Source: Setoptus koraiensis (lineage: Eukaryota > Arthropoda). Taken from it: a stretch of 64,000 bases of DNA. The notes below the pieces were generated by a model. It had not been told where the DNA came from. It was given only the letters and a program-made list of their open reading frames with translations, and searched no databases. The stretch is from positions 1,364,001 through 1,428,000 of the forward strand of contig CM106586.1 of assembly GCA_048013815.1 (NCBI GenBank), read 5' to 3'. Numbering within the stretch: the stretch's first letter is position 1; each line of letters begins with the position of its first letter. Of this stretch, positions 1-16,000 are shown piece by piece. A program made the position numbers and the translations under genes.

Positions 1-2235
<2,235 letters not shown>

Positions 2236-5200
2236 ATGGTGGTCACCAACAATTACGTAGACGTTATACTTTACCAGGTGCCTGGACCATCATCTATCAG
2301 GTCACAATTTAGACTATTTAACGATGACCTGCTCAATGGTAGCTACTGCAATTATTTAGAATATCTCAAATTGACGCTAGCCAGACGACGTTCCATTGTT
2401 GAAATACGAGCTTCATATCCTTTGGCTAGCACAAGCGCAAAAAATAACCAAGTAGTGATAAGCGATTATGAAACAATAGACAATACATCAGATTTGCATC
2501 AGTCAGATTTGGATAAAACAAACAGCAAGAGTCGTCATGAAAAATCGCTTGCTCTTGCTGCCAGCGAGAAAAGCCAAAAGAACTCAATGAGAGTACATCT
2601 TTCATTGGCCACCTCATTATTAGATCTAACTTATGATGTCACCGTCCAGGGTTTTGTTAGGAATTCGCTCAATTGGAATTTTAATTCATTTACATTTGAC
2701 GCCATTTGCGGCGGTAGATCCTTAACGGAATTATTAATGCATTTATTCAATTATTATAATCTAATTAAAATATTCAATTTAAACATAATCAACGTGCTCA
2801 AATGTTTTCGTGAGTATCCCTTTACAATATACAGTATTGCTGTACATCGGCTTCTGACACGTATCGCCGTATTGATATTGATTGATTGAATTGGAATTGC
2901 AGTACATAACAACTAATGAAATGTTGATGATTCGATCAAATTGTTTGTGCTCAAGCTGGCACTATGAACTCGCATTGAGAACGAATATGTGATTCTGATC
3001 ATCTTATATAAACACTTAAAAATACTCAAAATTTCTCTCTCTCTCTCTCTCTCCCTATTCTCACCAAAAACTTTGTCCGTATTTTATTTGTAGGCCTACT
3101 TGAAATCGGCTATCAGGACACAAACCCGTATCATAATTCTATTCATGCGGCCGATGTCACGCAGGCAATGCATTGTTTTATTCAAGAGACCAAAATTAGA
3201 CGTCATCTCACCCATTTAGAGACAATGTGCGCCCTATTGGCTGCCGTCTGTCACGATCTAGATCATCCGGGCGTCAATCAAACCTTTCTCATTGCCACCG
3301 ACAATTACATGGCCAAGCTCTACAAGGTGAGTGTTTGAAAAGGTGCAAAGAAAAAAATGTTTTCTAGGAAATTTCATTCGCTTTTTGGCTATTCAAACGT
3401 TAAGTGATTGAATGCATTGAGCCATTTTTATTTGCATAATTTTAATAATTTGGTAGCATACAGAGTGACGACTAACCTTACACCTTGTACTGAGTGGCGA
3501 CAGAACAAACGCACAAAGCTAGTTGGCCCATGGTGTCCCCGTAGAAATCAGTAGATCGTCAGCGGATCGTCAGCAGATCATCAGTAGTAGTGTAGTGGTA
3601 TCACCACCCAATAGCATCTATCTATTCTTTGTTGGTGCCTTGTCGGATTGCATCATGTTTTTTTTTCTTTTCACTCTTCACTCTTTTATTTTGTTTGTCG
3701 TTCACTACAGATGATTAGTTACGTAAGTGTTGCCATGCCTTGTAACCCTGCCAGTTACGTAACGACTTGCTGTCTATAGTTGGTGTGCTTGTAGTAGTTG
3801 CTTGTGGTAGCAGCGCTAGAAGTAGAAGTGGTAGTGATGTACTTTAGTTGGCAACTCATTTAAGGTTTGCCTCGACGCCACGACTGCATTAAATTTAGAA
3901 TACCGTTCCGCCGCACACTCTCACTCTCTTCATGTGTCGCCCTAGATATATTATCTCTGTTCTTGCTCTTGTATTCTCGGCAGCGTATTACAACGCCAGA
4001 TAAAGGAGCGGACCTCATTTACGGACGAGCGCCCCTGTGAGGCCGTTCAGTGGCTCAGATGAGTGGCGCCGACTCTACCATTGAATGTGTATTATTTGAG
4101 AGTTTGGATCGGCAAGCGGCGCGTATACACAGTTGGATAGCGCATTATGCAATAGTATCATTGAAGTAAATAGAACTGTGCAAACAGAAACACACATAAT
4201 AGAGATTTTTGAATTTTCACATCAACAGATGTATACAAAGATGCTTACATAGGGAGAGAGAGAGAGAGAGAGAGAGAGATCACTTATCACTTTTGGAATG
4301 AAAAAGTTAGCTCGAGTCGCTCGCTAGCAACACTTTTGAGTTGGCGTATGATGGTGAATATTATCATGCTTCATTTAACTCGCATTATTGTGCGGCGCAT
4401 ACCCCCACGCCGCCTCTACCAGCAGCTATTTCAAATAATAATAATAATAATAATAGTAATAATAGTAATAATAATAATAATAGTTATAACAATGATGATG
4501 ATAATAACGTCCATATGCGCCCTTGCCAGCATTGCGGCAGCCATCGGTGTGATGATAGTGGCGAGGCAACATGATGTTGCCAACATCTGCGATTATTATT
4601 TCTTATTATTATTATTACGTAGCCGATAGTCGCGAGCTGCAGATTGTCGTCGTCGTGATTATTGTTGGCTGGCTTGCTAGTGGTGTGTTTGTATCAAGTC
4701 GCTAGCGACGCCGGGCCGAGGCCGCGGCGACGACAACAACAACTAATTTCTTTTCGCCTCGACAGAGAGTTTTTCGACACGCCATATAGACAGTCTATAG
4801 TATAGACAACAACTGGCGTTTAAATGCATCTGGGCTGGCTCATGTCCCTTGTGAATCTCACTGTCTTGGTACATGCTATTTGTGTTCGTTTGCAGATTAC
4901 GATTTGCGAGTGAACTGCTGGTGACTGTCACATAACAGCATGCAACATTTAAAGAAAAGATATAGTCTCTTGGTGATGGAATTATTAATAGTATTATTAA
5001 TATACGAATGCGAGTTGTATGCAGAATTAATGTTCAATGAGTCGCTGCATTTGTTATATGTAGCGTTGACATCAAATACTTCGGTTGGATCATATCCTGT
5101 CGGGCACTCTGACAGGCTCAGTTACAACAGCGACAACAACAACAACAACAACAATAAGATGTATTATATCTGTCCATATCTTTTGTTTCTCTATTTGTTT

Positions 5201-8200
5201 GCTTTGTGCATTATGTAGTGTATTTGTGGTTTGGCGTGTGTTGCTCCACCAGACAATCGGCTCTTAATGAGTTTATTTGAATGACGCAATAGTGTTGAGC
5301 ACACAGTAGCGGGCACGTCAAACAGTTGTTGAATACGTGAAAAACGTTCATTCGGATTGTGTAAACCGATAACTACACAATTCACAAGCGTGCACACATT
5401 TGTATACACAGTTTATCGCTTAACGGTAAAAATAAACTGTCTATGGAGTTGATATTTCATGATGTAACGCGTATTCATATTTACATATCCAATCGATCTG
5501 GATATCCTGTTGGAGGCCATTGAATCATGGCCTGGCTAAGGTGCGCATCATTACTGTATTCTTCGCTGCCAGAACTAGCTTATCATTCACCTGGCTAGAT
5601 GGCCTGTGATGGCTGGATATCTATTGATAGTTTGCGAACAGGTCGCGCCTGACACCTCAGCACTGGCATCGAATGACACTATCATCATAAAGCACAATAT
5701 CTCGTCTATATTGGTGGCAAGCGGCAATAGGAGACAGAGAATGCAACCTGAACAAAATAAAACGTAACGCCAAAGTGGTAGACAGAGAAAAAAGAAACGA
5801 AACGACGATACATCCAACTGAATAATGAGCCCAACGGAAGCACCACCAGCTACCGCTATCTGCCCACAAAACGCTTGCCACAATGGTGTCGCTTACTGAC
5901 GCTTACTGTCGCTTAGTATTTCCTGGGCCAGGTGAAAGAATAGTCTCTAGATAGTGCCATTCCATATATAAGCTGCTATAATGGTGCCAGTTGTTTCCAT
6001 TGTGTGTGTCTCATTTCTTTGCCACACTCTCGAGGGCTTGCCTCTATTCCAGCCTATTCGTCCTCCCCCCCTCCCTGATCCAATTCTATTATGCCACTTT
6101 GTCGCGTTGCAATGTTACCCCATCCCACCCGACATAAACCCTCGATGCCATGGGTCTCTCAATTGATGTGAACACAGCGCAAATTTTTGCCACTAAATCA
6201 CTATATTTATCTCTCTTTGTTTGCCCACTGACAAAATTTACACACTCTGTCCCAACGCACTTTTGTCGAGTGCTGCTTGTTAAATCGTACGGGCCTCAAA
6301 TGCTCGCTACTATTACTATAAATATAAATTCTCGCCATTTATTTTGTGTCTTGCCTATTATTAAATGTTGATAGATCGCAATACGGTGAGATACGGCAAC
6401 AAATAGAGACATAGAGCCGCCACCAACCAAAATGACCAAAACAATAATCGTCGTCCATTTGCTAGTAGTAGCAGTGCTCTATTATCGGTGGACTCCATTG
6501 GTCAATTGTGTGCCTGTATGAACGCGCCCATTGATCGGCCTTTGTTGGCCAGGTTTGCCAATACAACAATAATACTGGAAACATCACAATTTTCGGTAAT
6601 TTGAATCCTTACAAAAGGCGAGCCAGCGATATAAAATGAGGGCGCATAATCATTGTTTTTATATTGTTTGTGTACCTCTTAAGTGGTAGAGTCTCTATTG
6701 AGATTGTTGTCGCATTTATGACAGCCAATTGTTTCTCTATATTCGGACCAAACAAACACAACTGTCTTGTTGTGTTTGAACTTCGCCAGCCTCCACAATC
6801 CCATTGCCGGCCAGTGAAGTTGGTTGGTATTGGCACGAGTCGTCACACTAGCGATGTTTACTTACTACGCTTAATGTACGACCGAACTAATATTTGGGCT
6901 CGAAATTGAGGCCCCTCACAACTTGAGGCTCTTGATCGCCCACTATCCGCGCTCAATATGATTTTTTCCTCTTGACCATGCCTCATATCCTTATGCCTCA
7001 CATCAGCCATAAGTTGGTGTATGTTATAACGTGGTATCCTTATTTTTGTTGTGTGTTTGTATGTTGTAAGACACGAGAGAAAGTTGTGCCCGATATTGTT
7101 GACAAATCCAATATCGCCACGTTGGTCGTTGCACCCGTGCTGCCCTTTACGATGTGCCAACACTGAATTTATTTTTCCTGACAGCGGCCACCCTAAGCTC
7201 CGTCGGCTATTTATATCGTCTGACCGTCTGTTCGCTCAATGCCCCACCACCGTAACAACACCAGAGCGAGGCCCTCGTTCGCTTTGGGTCGTTTGAGAAA
7301 TTCTGTTCGCCCAGACACACACACACACAACAAAATTTCCATAGAAAGAGCGTTGTAGGAGAATTGCCGATCGAGGAGACGAAACGATGCAAACGAAATG
7401 GCGCAAAATGGCTAAATCGACTATATGAACGCAGCATGAATTTTAAATGTTGTTCGTTGGCGGGATGGCCACGAGTGAGGGCCAACGTTATATTCGTGTA
7501 TTGGTTGGTGGTGGCACACATGTGGCGAGGGCGTTGTGCTGTAGCGAAATAAGCGAAGAATAGATTGTGTGTACGATTCGATTGAGAGAGAACAACAAAC
7601 ATATCGTGTTTTTCTCATCGTTGTTGTTTTAGAGTCGCTGGCAATGTTTAATCTCGCCCGAGCTTTTGGCCCGCTCAGAATATCCGATTTACGATCAATG
7701 TGATGCACACAAAAAAAAAGAACAATAACAAAAAGAAAGAAAACACGATGGCATAATGTTGTTCAACAATGACAAAACAACCAAGGGAAATATATTCACT
7801 TGGGCCCTTCTCTCTCTAGATCGCGCCTTCTCTCCCTCTCGATTTGCTGACTGGCCACTATTCATTCATCGGCTGACCGTGTCTAACCGGGGCCACGCGA
7901 GTTCACATAAAATGGCGCCATTCTGACACACATGTGACACACAGAGAAAATAGTTTTTAGCTGGTATCACTGCTGATGCACCAACGTTTAGGTCAGTACA
8001 GTAATAAGTGAGTGCAGTTAGTCGGGGGCCCCAATGCTGATCATGGGCTGCCATTGGGGGCAATTGTTTGAGCTTGGTCCATTAATTTCCATTGTGATAC
8101 TTCTTCATGTCAGATCATCTCTTTCTCTATGATCAAACAATGATGATTCAGCTCGCTGACACTTGCTCGAAGCACATAGAGAAGCTCAGCAGCGTCAAAT

Positions 8201-10044
8201 TGTGACGATTTGGTATAAATAGCGCGCTATAAATATGTTGAAAATCGAGAAAGATATCATGTTGTGTTTGTTTAAAGCGGAAATTGATCCATAAATCAAT
8301 AAAAAGAACACAAACAAATATAGCTAGCGCATAGACAGCAACATGATGCACAGCAATGTGTTTTGTTACCGAATGCAGCTCTGGGCCAGAACGCTTATTA
8401 TCCAATAAAACACATAGCATTTCATGTGACCCATTAATGGTTGCCTATCCTTTTCGGATAAATCTCTGATTCTACACAACCTGAACAACTGATTTATACT
8501 GCCGCCTGTTCGCTGCTACGCTAAGCATTTTTGAGGCATTTCTACATTTGCCCTTTACATATATGAACGTATAGAGAGCGAGATCAAACTAGTACCATAT
8601 ATACATAGAGCCAGTTGGTCAGTGTGTCAATCAGCAGTTTGCAGCAAAATAGACTATTTTCACCCTTACTCATATAACTGGCTTAGTGTTTGTTGTGTGG
8701 GCACACAGGAACGAATCAGTGAAGCGATTCACAACAATCGCCGCTTATATAATGGCGGCACCAATTTTTCAGGCATCGAATTCGTGAGGCGTTTGGCGCC
8801 ACCAACGACGATTGATGTGAATCGAGCGAAGGCTATTGAAAGCGGAGACTGACTTGAGCAAAAAGCCAACAGAAAATCTTGTTTCGTAAATTGATCTCAT
8901 CTGATGACGCTGGCTCTGGGAAGCACAAACACCGACAGCGACAGCAACAACACCAACGGCAACAACAACAGCAACAACAACAGCAACAACAACATCAACA
9001 GAAGTTGTGTGTTTGTATTGAACGATTGTGCTTCGATTATACAAATAAATCTTATTGTTCCAGCCTTCTCACTCTATATTGGCCAGGCGCCATGGAAGAA
9101 TAGAAACATGAGTAACACGAGGAAATATGAGAATGGGTCCACTGGGCCCGCTGGCCGGCTGGCTGGCTGGTCGGTTGGCTGACTGGATGGCTGAATGGCC
9201 GACTGGCCAGAGCGTAACGAGATAGAGATTACCGCGTGTCTATAGACGGCACAGTTTTTGCTAATGTGGGCCCAATAGACGAAATGCGTTTTGCACAACG
9301 TTTTGGCAAACATTGGGCGCGTGTTAATTAGAAATTGTTGGGCTGTTGCATTAGTTTGTGGGCACGCTAGCAGGTGCCGGTGAAGGCACTGAATATGACA
9401 ATGGTATGTGTACAGTTGCAATATATTGCCGAGGGTGCCTGGCAAGGTAAATTGGCTATTATACCTTATTGGTATATAGGAATGTAGTATTCAGTGGGTC
9501 CATACGACACTGCGCCGGGCTCGATTGGGGCCCAGATTTTTGTGCCCCCTTGGCGTGAACTGTGTTAATCTGTGTTGCTTGTTAGTGAGCGAGACTGGAG
9601 CTGGCAACATCTTGCTGGCGACATTTAAAGTAAGACATCTTGTTCGCTTGTCTGGACTCGCAAGATAATACGTGTAGCAGCGTGTGTTTGGTTTGTATGT
9701 GTGAGTGAGGCGAGAGATAATGAGATGGCTGTCGGTGAACATGTTTATAGCCTATTATTGTCAACTTATCTGCTCGAGAGTTTGCTGCTGTTGCGCAACA
9801 CAACACACAGTTGGACAGATATTTTATTCAGGCTGGCAATTGGGCGCGTGTGTGCTGGCTCACATCGGGCGCCCCATTCGACAGCGCCCAGTGACAACGC
9901 ACAGCCAGACACTGTTGTCTTTTTGAGGCCCCGCTTATGAGAACATTGTCAGCTTGCCTTATTATATTATTATATTATTATATTGTGATGGTAGGTGAGA
10001 GTAAATATTCTCCTTGTCGTGAGTTTGTTGGCCTTTGCATGGGC

Positions 10045-10076
<32 letters not shown>

Positions 10077-13000
10077 TAGCCGTTTATGAACGTACAAGAT
10101 AATATGGTCATAAAGTAGCGCCACCAGAATGGATTACACGCGCTCAAGTTTGAAGCTCAAGCAGCTTTAAGAGGCCCGCTTGTTGTGCGCTTGTTGGCCT
10201 GCTGCTGGTCGGCTCACTGCTGGTCGGCTCACTGCATGTTGGCCCACTCTACAGGGGGCGCCTACATGCCAGAAATGGGGGGCCCCTACCTACTTTTGGG
10301 CACTCACTTTTGGATAGCCCTGGCGGTGCGAACGCAAATGGTAGCTGTGGCTTAAATAGGGTATTGTTGTTATAAGTAAAGCAGTTGTTATTTGCCGGCT
10401 TGCACTATCATCGAGCGACTGGTTGTTGTAATCAGCGTTGCCTTACTATTGCTTTGGCACCTCTATCACTACTTGTATACTACACAACTACTGTAGTATG
10501 ACTTTGCTGCTGCACATATGTATACAGCCCAATATTGGTGCTGTTGCTGGTGCGAGGGGGCGCACAATGACAAGTTAATCCTATGGAACTCATCAACGTC
10601 ACTTGCATCTTCACTTTTCATTTTTGCCAACCATTCACTCACAGCGCCCCAATCCGGCAAGCCAGCAATCGGGCGCCTCAGCTGACAGCAAACAGTGGGC
10701 CAGAATCAGCGGGCCAGCTGACAGGCAACGGCGGCGACAAACCAGCGAGCCGGTTAGCGAGGTTTGGCGTGCGCACTCGCGCACAACCTTGCTAACCAGC
10801 TTACAAGGCAACAGCCAACTATTTTAGAGGCGCCTTTTTTGTCAGTTGGCTTGTCGTTCGGTTGCTTTATCCACTGCAAACTAGCCAGAGGGTGGCGAGA
10901 AGAGCCGCCTGCTTGCGCCTGCTAAGCTCACTCGGTCTTTTATAGGGAGCCGGGCGAGTGCGAACTGTTATAACGAGCCAGGCTGCGTTCGCCGTGCACT
11001 CGTTATAACTGTGATCGGTCCTCTCAACTTATTGCCGTACGAGCCCCTTCTGGTTTTATATCTGGCGCTAGTTGGGGTGCCAGTGCTGGTGTTGGTGCTA
11101 CTAGTGTTACATCATCATCTTTTTTTAAGCATATACAAATACAAGACGCCAAATTGTGTGTATGCCAGCGCACAAATAACAGCTCACAGGGCCAAATGCA
11201 GCGCATGTGGGCGCACACTGTTCCCCGGCTAGCCTAGTGTGCGGCCCCTGCCGCTACTGCTGGGCTCTCATTGGTCGCGCAAGGGCCCCAGTGTCTTTGG
11301 CGACAGTGATGGCAGTGTCCTCATGACGCCACCATCACTGGCATTGCTATTTGTATTGCTTGCCGAGTTAGCTCATATGGTAATCGTATATTTGTCTCTG
11401 GTGCTGCCGCTTCTTTGCAAGTGTCGGCGTAGCAGTTTTATCGTCTTTTATTTGACAATAGACGGACAATGCGCGCAATACGCAAACGATAGACAGAAAG
11501 ATAAATATATTGATAATAATCGTGGTATTACGTTTCCATCTATGAAAGTTAAGAATTGAAGACGAACGAGCTCCGCTTATCGTGCTCGCATGCCTCTGAC
11601 TATCTAGCAATGGGACTTTCGACCATTTGAGTGGCGTTGCCAGTATACAGAGTATTGAAAGGCAATAATAAAAGCAAAAGCTCAAATGGCTCAATGAAAA
11701 AGAGGTCGGCAGCGGGGCGCGACTCAATGCCATGACACACACACACGCACACACAATCCGTCGTATCAACATCTCCATCGAATTGAGGTCTCTGTTGCTT
11801 CGCGTAAATGTTTTCCTCGTCTTGGTGTGTGCGAGTGTGTCAGTGCTTCACACATGAAGGAAAGTCTTGTTTGCAATTTGTAGATTTCTGGCGTTCCCGT
11901 TACTCACGACACCAAACTGTGCCTGATGACAGTTAGTTGGTGCTGGTATGAATTGCAGCTCACGATGTCATTTTAATGGCTATGGAATAAATCAGATGGC
12001 AAAGAATCACAAGATTGTCGCGCTATACAGAGCATCAATCTTTGTGAAAAACTTTTGTTTTCTACTGCCTTCACTCATTCTCTGTTTCTCGCCTCGTCTC
12101 GTCTCGTTTCTTAGTTCTCACATGGACGCCGATTAAAGTGTGAGTTGAACCTTCAAGTTGAAGTTTTAGTTAAAGCTTCAACTTTCGTTCCGAGGCCCGT
12201 CCATCTTAAACTCGACATTACTTCTCACTACTCCTACCAACCATGCCAACATCAATGGAAAAGAACAGCTGGCTTAGCTCGCTCTAATTGATCATTTGTT
12301 TCAATGTGACACTAGCGGGTTCCTCAATACACACACGAGTGCTCAATACTACATGTATATGGTCACTAGCTTGTATCACAAACTGTCTTTAGTCTTTCTA
12401 CTCGGCTTATCTTATAACGCACCTACACTGTGTGTAGGTTGCCATGATTTCATGGGGTTATTGACACAATCGGCCTCACACCAATCAAGCCGATTAGTGC
12501 TGCCAATTAAAATACATTTTCCCTTCAAGCAGAAGACATTTCTTGTCGGGCACCTCATTTTTTTCGGTCCATCGCACCGGTTGTGGACGATTCACTGACA
12601 ATCGATAGTCTGATAAGACACAATTGTGCGACCTGATCACGACTGAACAGTTATGGTCCCAGTCTTTACATCATTATCAAGTTAGTTCAGTGGAACCTCG
12701 ATCGACGTCTCTTTGAGATACCAAATGGGTATTGTTCAGCTAGTCGACTAGTTCCACTAGAACCAAAACATGTATTAACTGATTCTGCACGAGTTATTAT
12801 CAGCGCAGTGGGAATTTCTGAAACTCTCTGACGTAGTGCTTCGGCGGTGCTTGTTTCGTCACGGTCAAATCGTTTATCGCAACGTTCAACGAGGAGGCCA
12901 GCGGCGCATTCAGGGTGCATCAAATGGTGAATTTGTAATGCAAATTCGCCAATCAGTTGTATTAGCATCTATTGGCATTCGAAGTTATAAACGAAATTTT

Positions 13001-16000
13001 TAATCAAGGGCATATCACCCTTATTGGATATTCCGGTCTAATCATAATATCGAATAATATATGAAAATAAGAACCGACTGATTGATCGAACATTAGATTG
13101 AGGTCGTTCGGCTTATTTTCCATTGGATTTTGCGCGCCATCAGAGCGTCAATCAACGGAAAACATCGTCGCGATGCTCCTGTTCCAGGCTCACCATAAAT
13201 CCTATAAAGTTGAAAGAACAAAATCGACATACCGTCTATGATGTTTCTCTCGGGCAGTCGTTCGTTTTTAAAATCTCTCAATTCTTAGCCTAACGGGAAG
13301 ATAGGGCAAATCGGTCACTAAAATCCACCAAAATTAGTTTTTAAGGGAGAAAGTATAGCACTTTCTTGGTTTTTTCGGTTTTTCGGGGTCTCGATACTTT
13401 TGAAACATCATATACAGCGGATACAAGCTGCTTCAAGAATCGATGGTTTTGTAGCGTTTCCCGACAGAGAGCAAAATATCAGCGCGACTTAGGCTGACCG
13501 AAGTCAACAAATATCACAAGTGATCAAGTTTCCAGCAACCGGCTCTCGGATACCTCAACAGGGCAGTTTTTTTTATAATTTGGGCTACCACCCGTTTTTC
13601 GGTCCTCATGTGCAGGTTGGTGAAAATCGGTGATTATGAGGAAAAGAGGTTGAATTTCGGTTTTTCGCCGACTAAAAATACGTCTCAAAATCGTCGTACT
13701 GATAATGACTCGCCAGAGAATTTTCAGGGTTGTGCCATGCACAGGAATAATTCGGTTCGGGACCGATTTGTCTCAAACTCTGTTTCTTTAGATAATCGCT
13801 CGGCATCCGGCTTCAAGTTTTTCGCTCTAGTTCAGCACAGCCACTGTTTACATAGACTCGGGTTTTCTATTCGGGAGACTGACCACTATAGCTCCACATA
13901 ACACGAGCAGCAGGATCGACGAACAGTAGACTGTTCTTGCACTTTATTCCTCTGTCTGGAATTCTTTATAATTTTAAAACTCACATTATTTTAAAATTAT
14001 AAAATTCTCATTAGTTTACAATCTAAACACAGTTGAAAATTCGAAAGGACAGGCTCAAGTGACGTAAACTTGAATAACGTCACTCGACAATTGTCAAGTC
14101 GATGACAAACGCCAACTCACTCTGACATCATCTAATGTCTAATGATCATAGTCTTTATGAACTCTCCAGTGTACCGAGAACAAGAATACGCTAGTCTCGT
14201 TCTCAACTTCGGCCAAAAAAATTCTAGATTTTTCTTCGTATTTTCTGAATTTGGACCCACCCTCTGGATCCACAATTGTCCCTCAAGCATCTACGGATGA
14301 TGGGGTGGAAAAAAAATTTCAGAAAATATCAGGACTAATAATGAAAATTTTGGCTGATTGGTTGGTTGCTTGCTAATTACTAGCTCAATGAATACAGAGA
14401 GCGTATTCGTAAAGTAGTGAATGGGTGTATTTCAACAAATTTGTGGATTGTTCGGTATTAAATGATTGTCAACCTTTACACAGCTCGATCAGGCGAGAAG
14501 ATTTAGGCTATAGTCAGTTGGAATCTTTTGCACCCGGAAAAGAGGTTTACCTTGTCAGTAACTATACGAAATTGCACCGCATAGTGCACAGTTGAAGTTT
14601 GAACCTCTATTTTATCGTTCTTACAGAGTATGGATTGACATCATCATACAGCCAACTAATTGCATTGTAACCATAGAAGCAGATCAATGTAATGAATGTA
14701 CATGATAAATTTCACACAAACTCGTTGTGCCGGCTGTATTTTTGTGTCGCTTTGTTTTGCCGTTTAGTGTGGCTGTGAATAAAATTAACACCTTCATCTG
14801 TAGTCCACTGATCTCTGTAGAACTTTCCAAATTATCTGTCATGTTCTATCTCATTGATCATTCATCTGTAATTGTCTTCGCGTAGTGTTTGTCTTTTTAG
14901 AATAACTACTGACCAAACTCGATCGTCAGCTATTTCCTATTTCGTTCGCCATTGACTAGCCGACCAGGACTATATTTAGTGCTATATACCAATATGCCAG
15001 TCTGCCAATATCTGCAATAATATATCCGCGTTCTCCAATGGGGTGGTGCTATAAGTGTGATACCGGAACGTGCTCAGAATGAATATCGTTCACTTCGGCT
15101 TCGATCGTTTTATCGTGCAAATCCTAGGCTATTTCTGGTCTCGTCCGTCATCATTGTCCGTTATTCATAAATTCTTGTCTCGAAGTCACCACCAACTGCA
15201 ATTGCTTGACAAACTTAGATCGCTTCATATATTCCCATTAATTTTATCATCAACAAAATCCGATCATTCACCCAATTCAGACATCAGCACATTTTATATT
15301 TGTGCTTCTGTACCATTTGATGTGCAATTGAAGCATTGACTATAGCCATCATCAATGTTAACTTTACCAAAATAAAGATGCGCACTCAAGAAGAACAAAA
15401 CTACCAACAATGATATACTTAGATGAGCTCACAAATATCCTTTATCTTGCTGTGTATCGACAGCGTTCATTGCTGGCGCCCAAGACCCAACCAATGGTGC
15501 TAAACTAATCAAGTAGAAATCAAGTGCATTAGAAGATCCCCTTTCGTGTTAGATTTTTGAAACTTCGTAGAATAGTTGTGGTGAACTTCCGACTAAAATC
15601 TCTATTGTAGCGTGCGCATCAATTGAACTTTCCACAACAGACCAGCTATTTCCTGTGTACTATCCTGTGTGAAAAGATCCGAGAAAAATCAGATTGTCAG
15701 GCATGATGGCTCATTGAAAAGATATACGACTAACTACCTAACTAATACTTTCTGTCTTATTCCATTTATCAGAATTGTTCCGTTTTGGAAAATCATCACT
15801 GGAGATTTGCCATGAGTATTTTCAAAGATTCTCATATATTTGATCATTTCTCTAAGGCTACCTGGTCGGATATTGAATCACAATTGAAGTGTCTTATTTT
15901 AGCCACCGACATTGCTCATCAAAACGATTATCTAATAAAATTCAGACAATTGATGGTTGATCCGCAGTTCTCAATGATTCAATTCGAACATAGAAGTTTA

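Larger units (their letters stand above)
3327..15772. other. 12.4-kb intron 2 of the PDE7-type gene
   Basis: Bounded by a GTGAGT donor after the codon for Lys in AKLYK and an AG acceptor before [10 protein letters not shown] find no nested gene: the open frames inside are short, lack family features and mostly overlap repeats. Contents include GA repeats (about 4254-4279), ATT/ATA-type repeats (4434-4486), a CAA/CAG tract (8935-8999), a CTGG-type degenerate run (about 9140-9210), a CA tract (10041-10077), a near-perfect 'ctgctggtcggctca' doublet near 10200, and a block of different texture at about 12.66-14.35 kb. Confidence 0.85.

Noticed and set aside
12687-12968. 93-aa minus-strand frame of protein-like composition
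   Set aside because: I could not relate it to any family, and it has no start or splice context; it is kept only as part of the odd-texture block.
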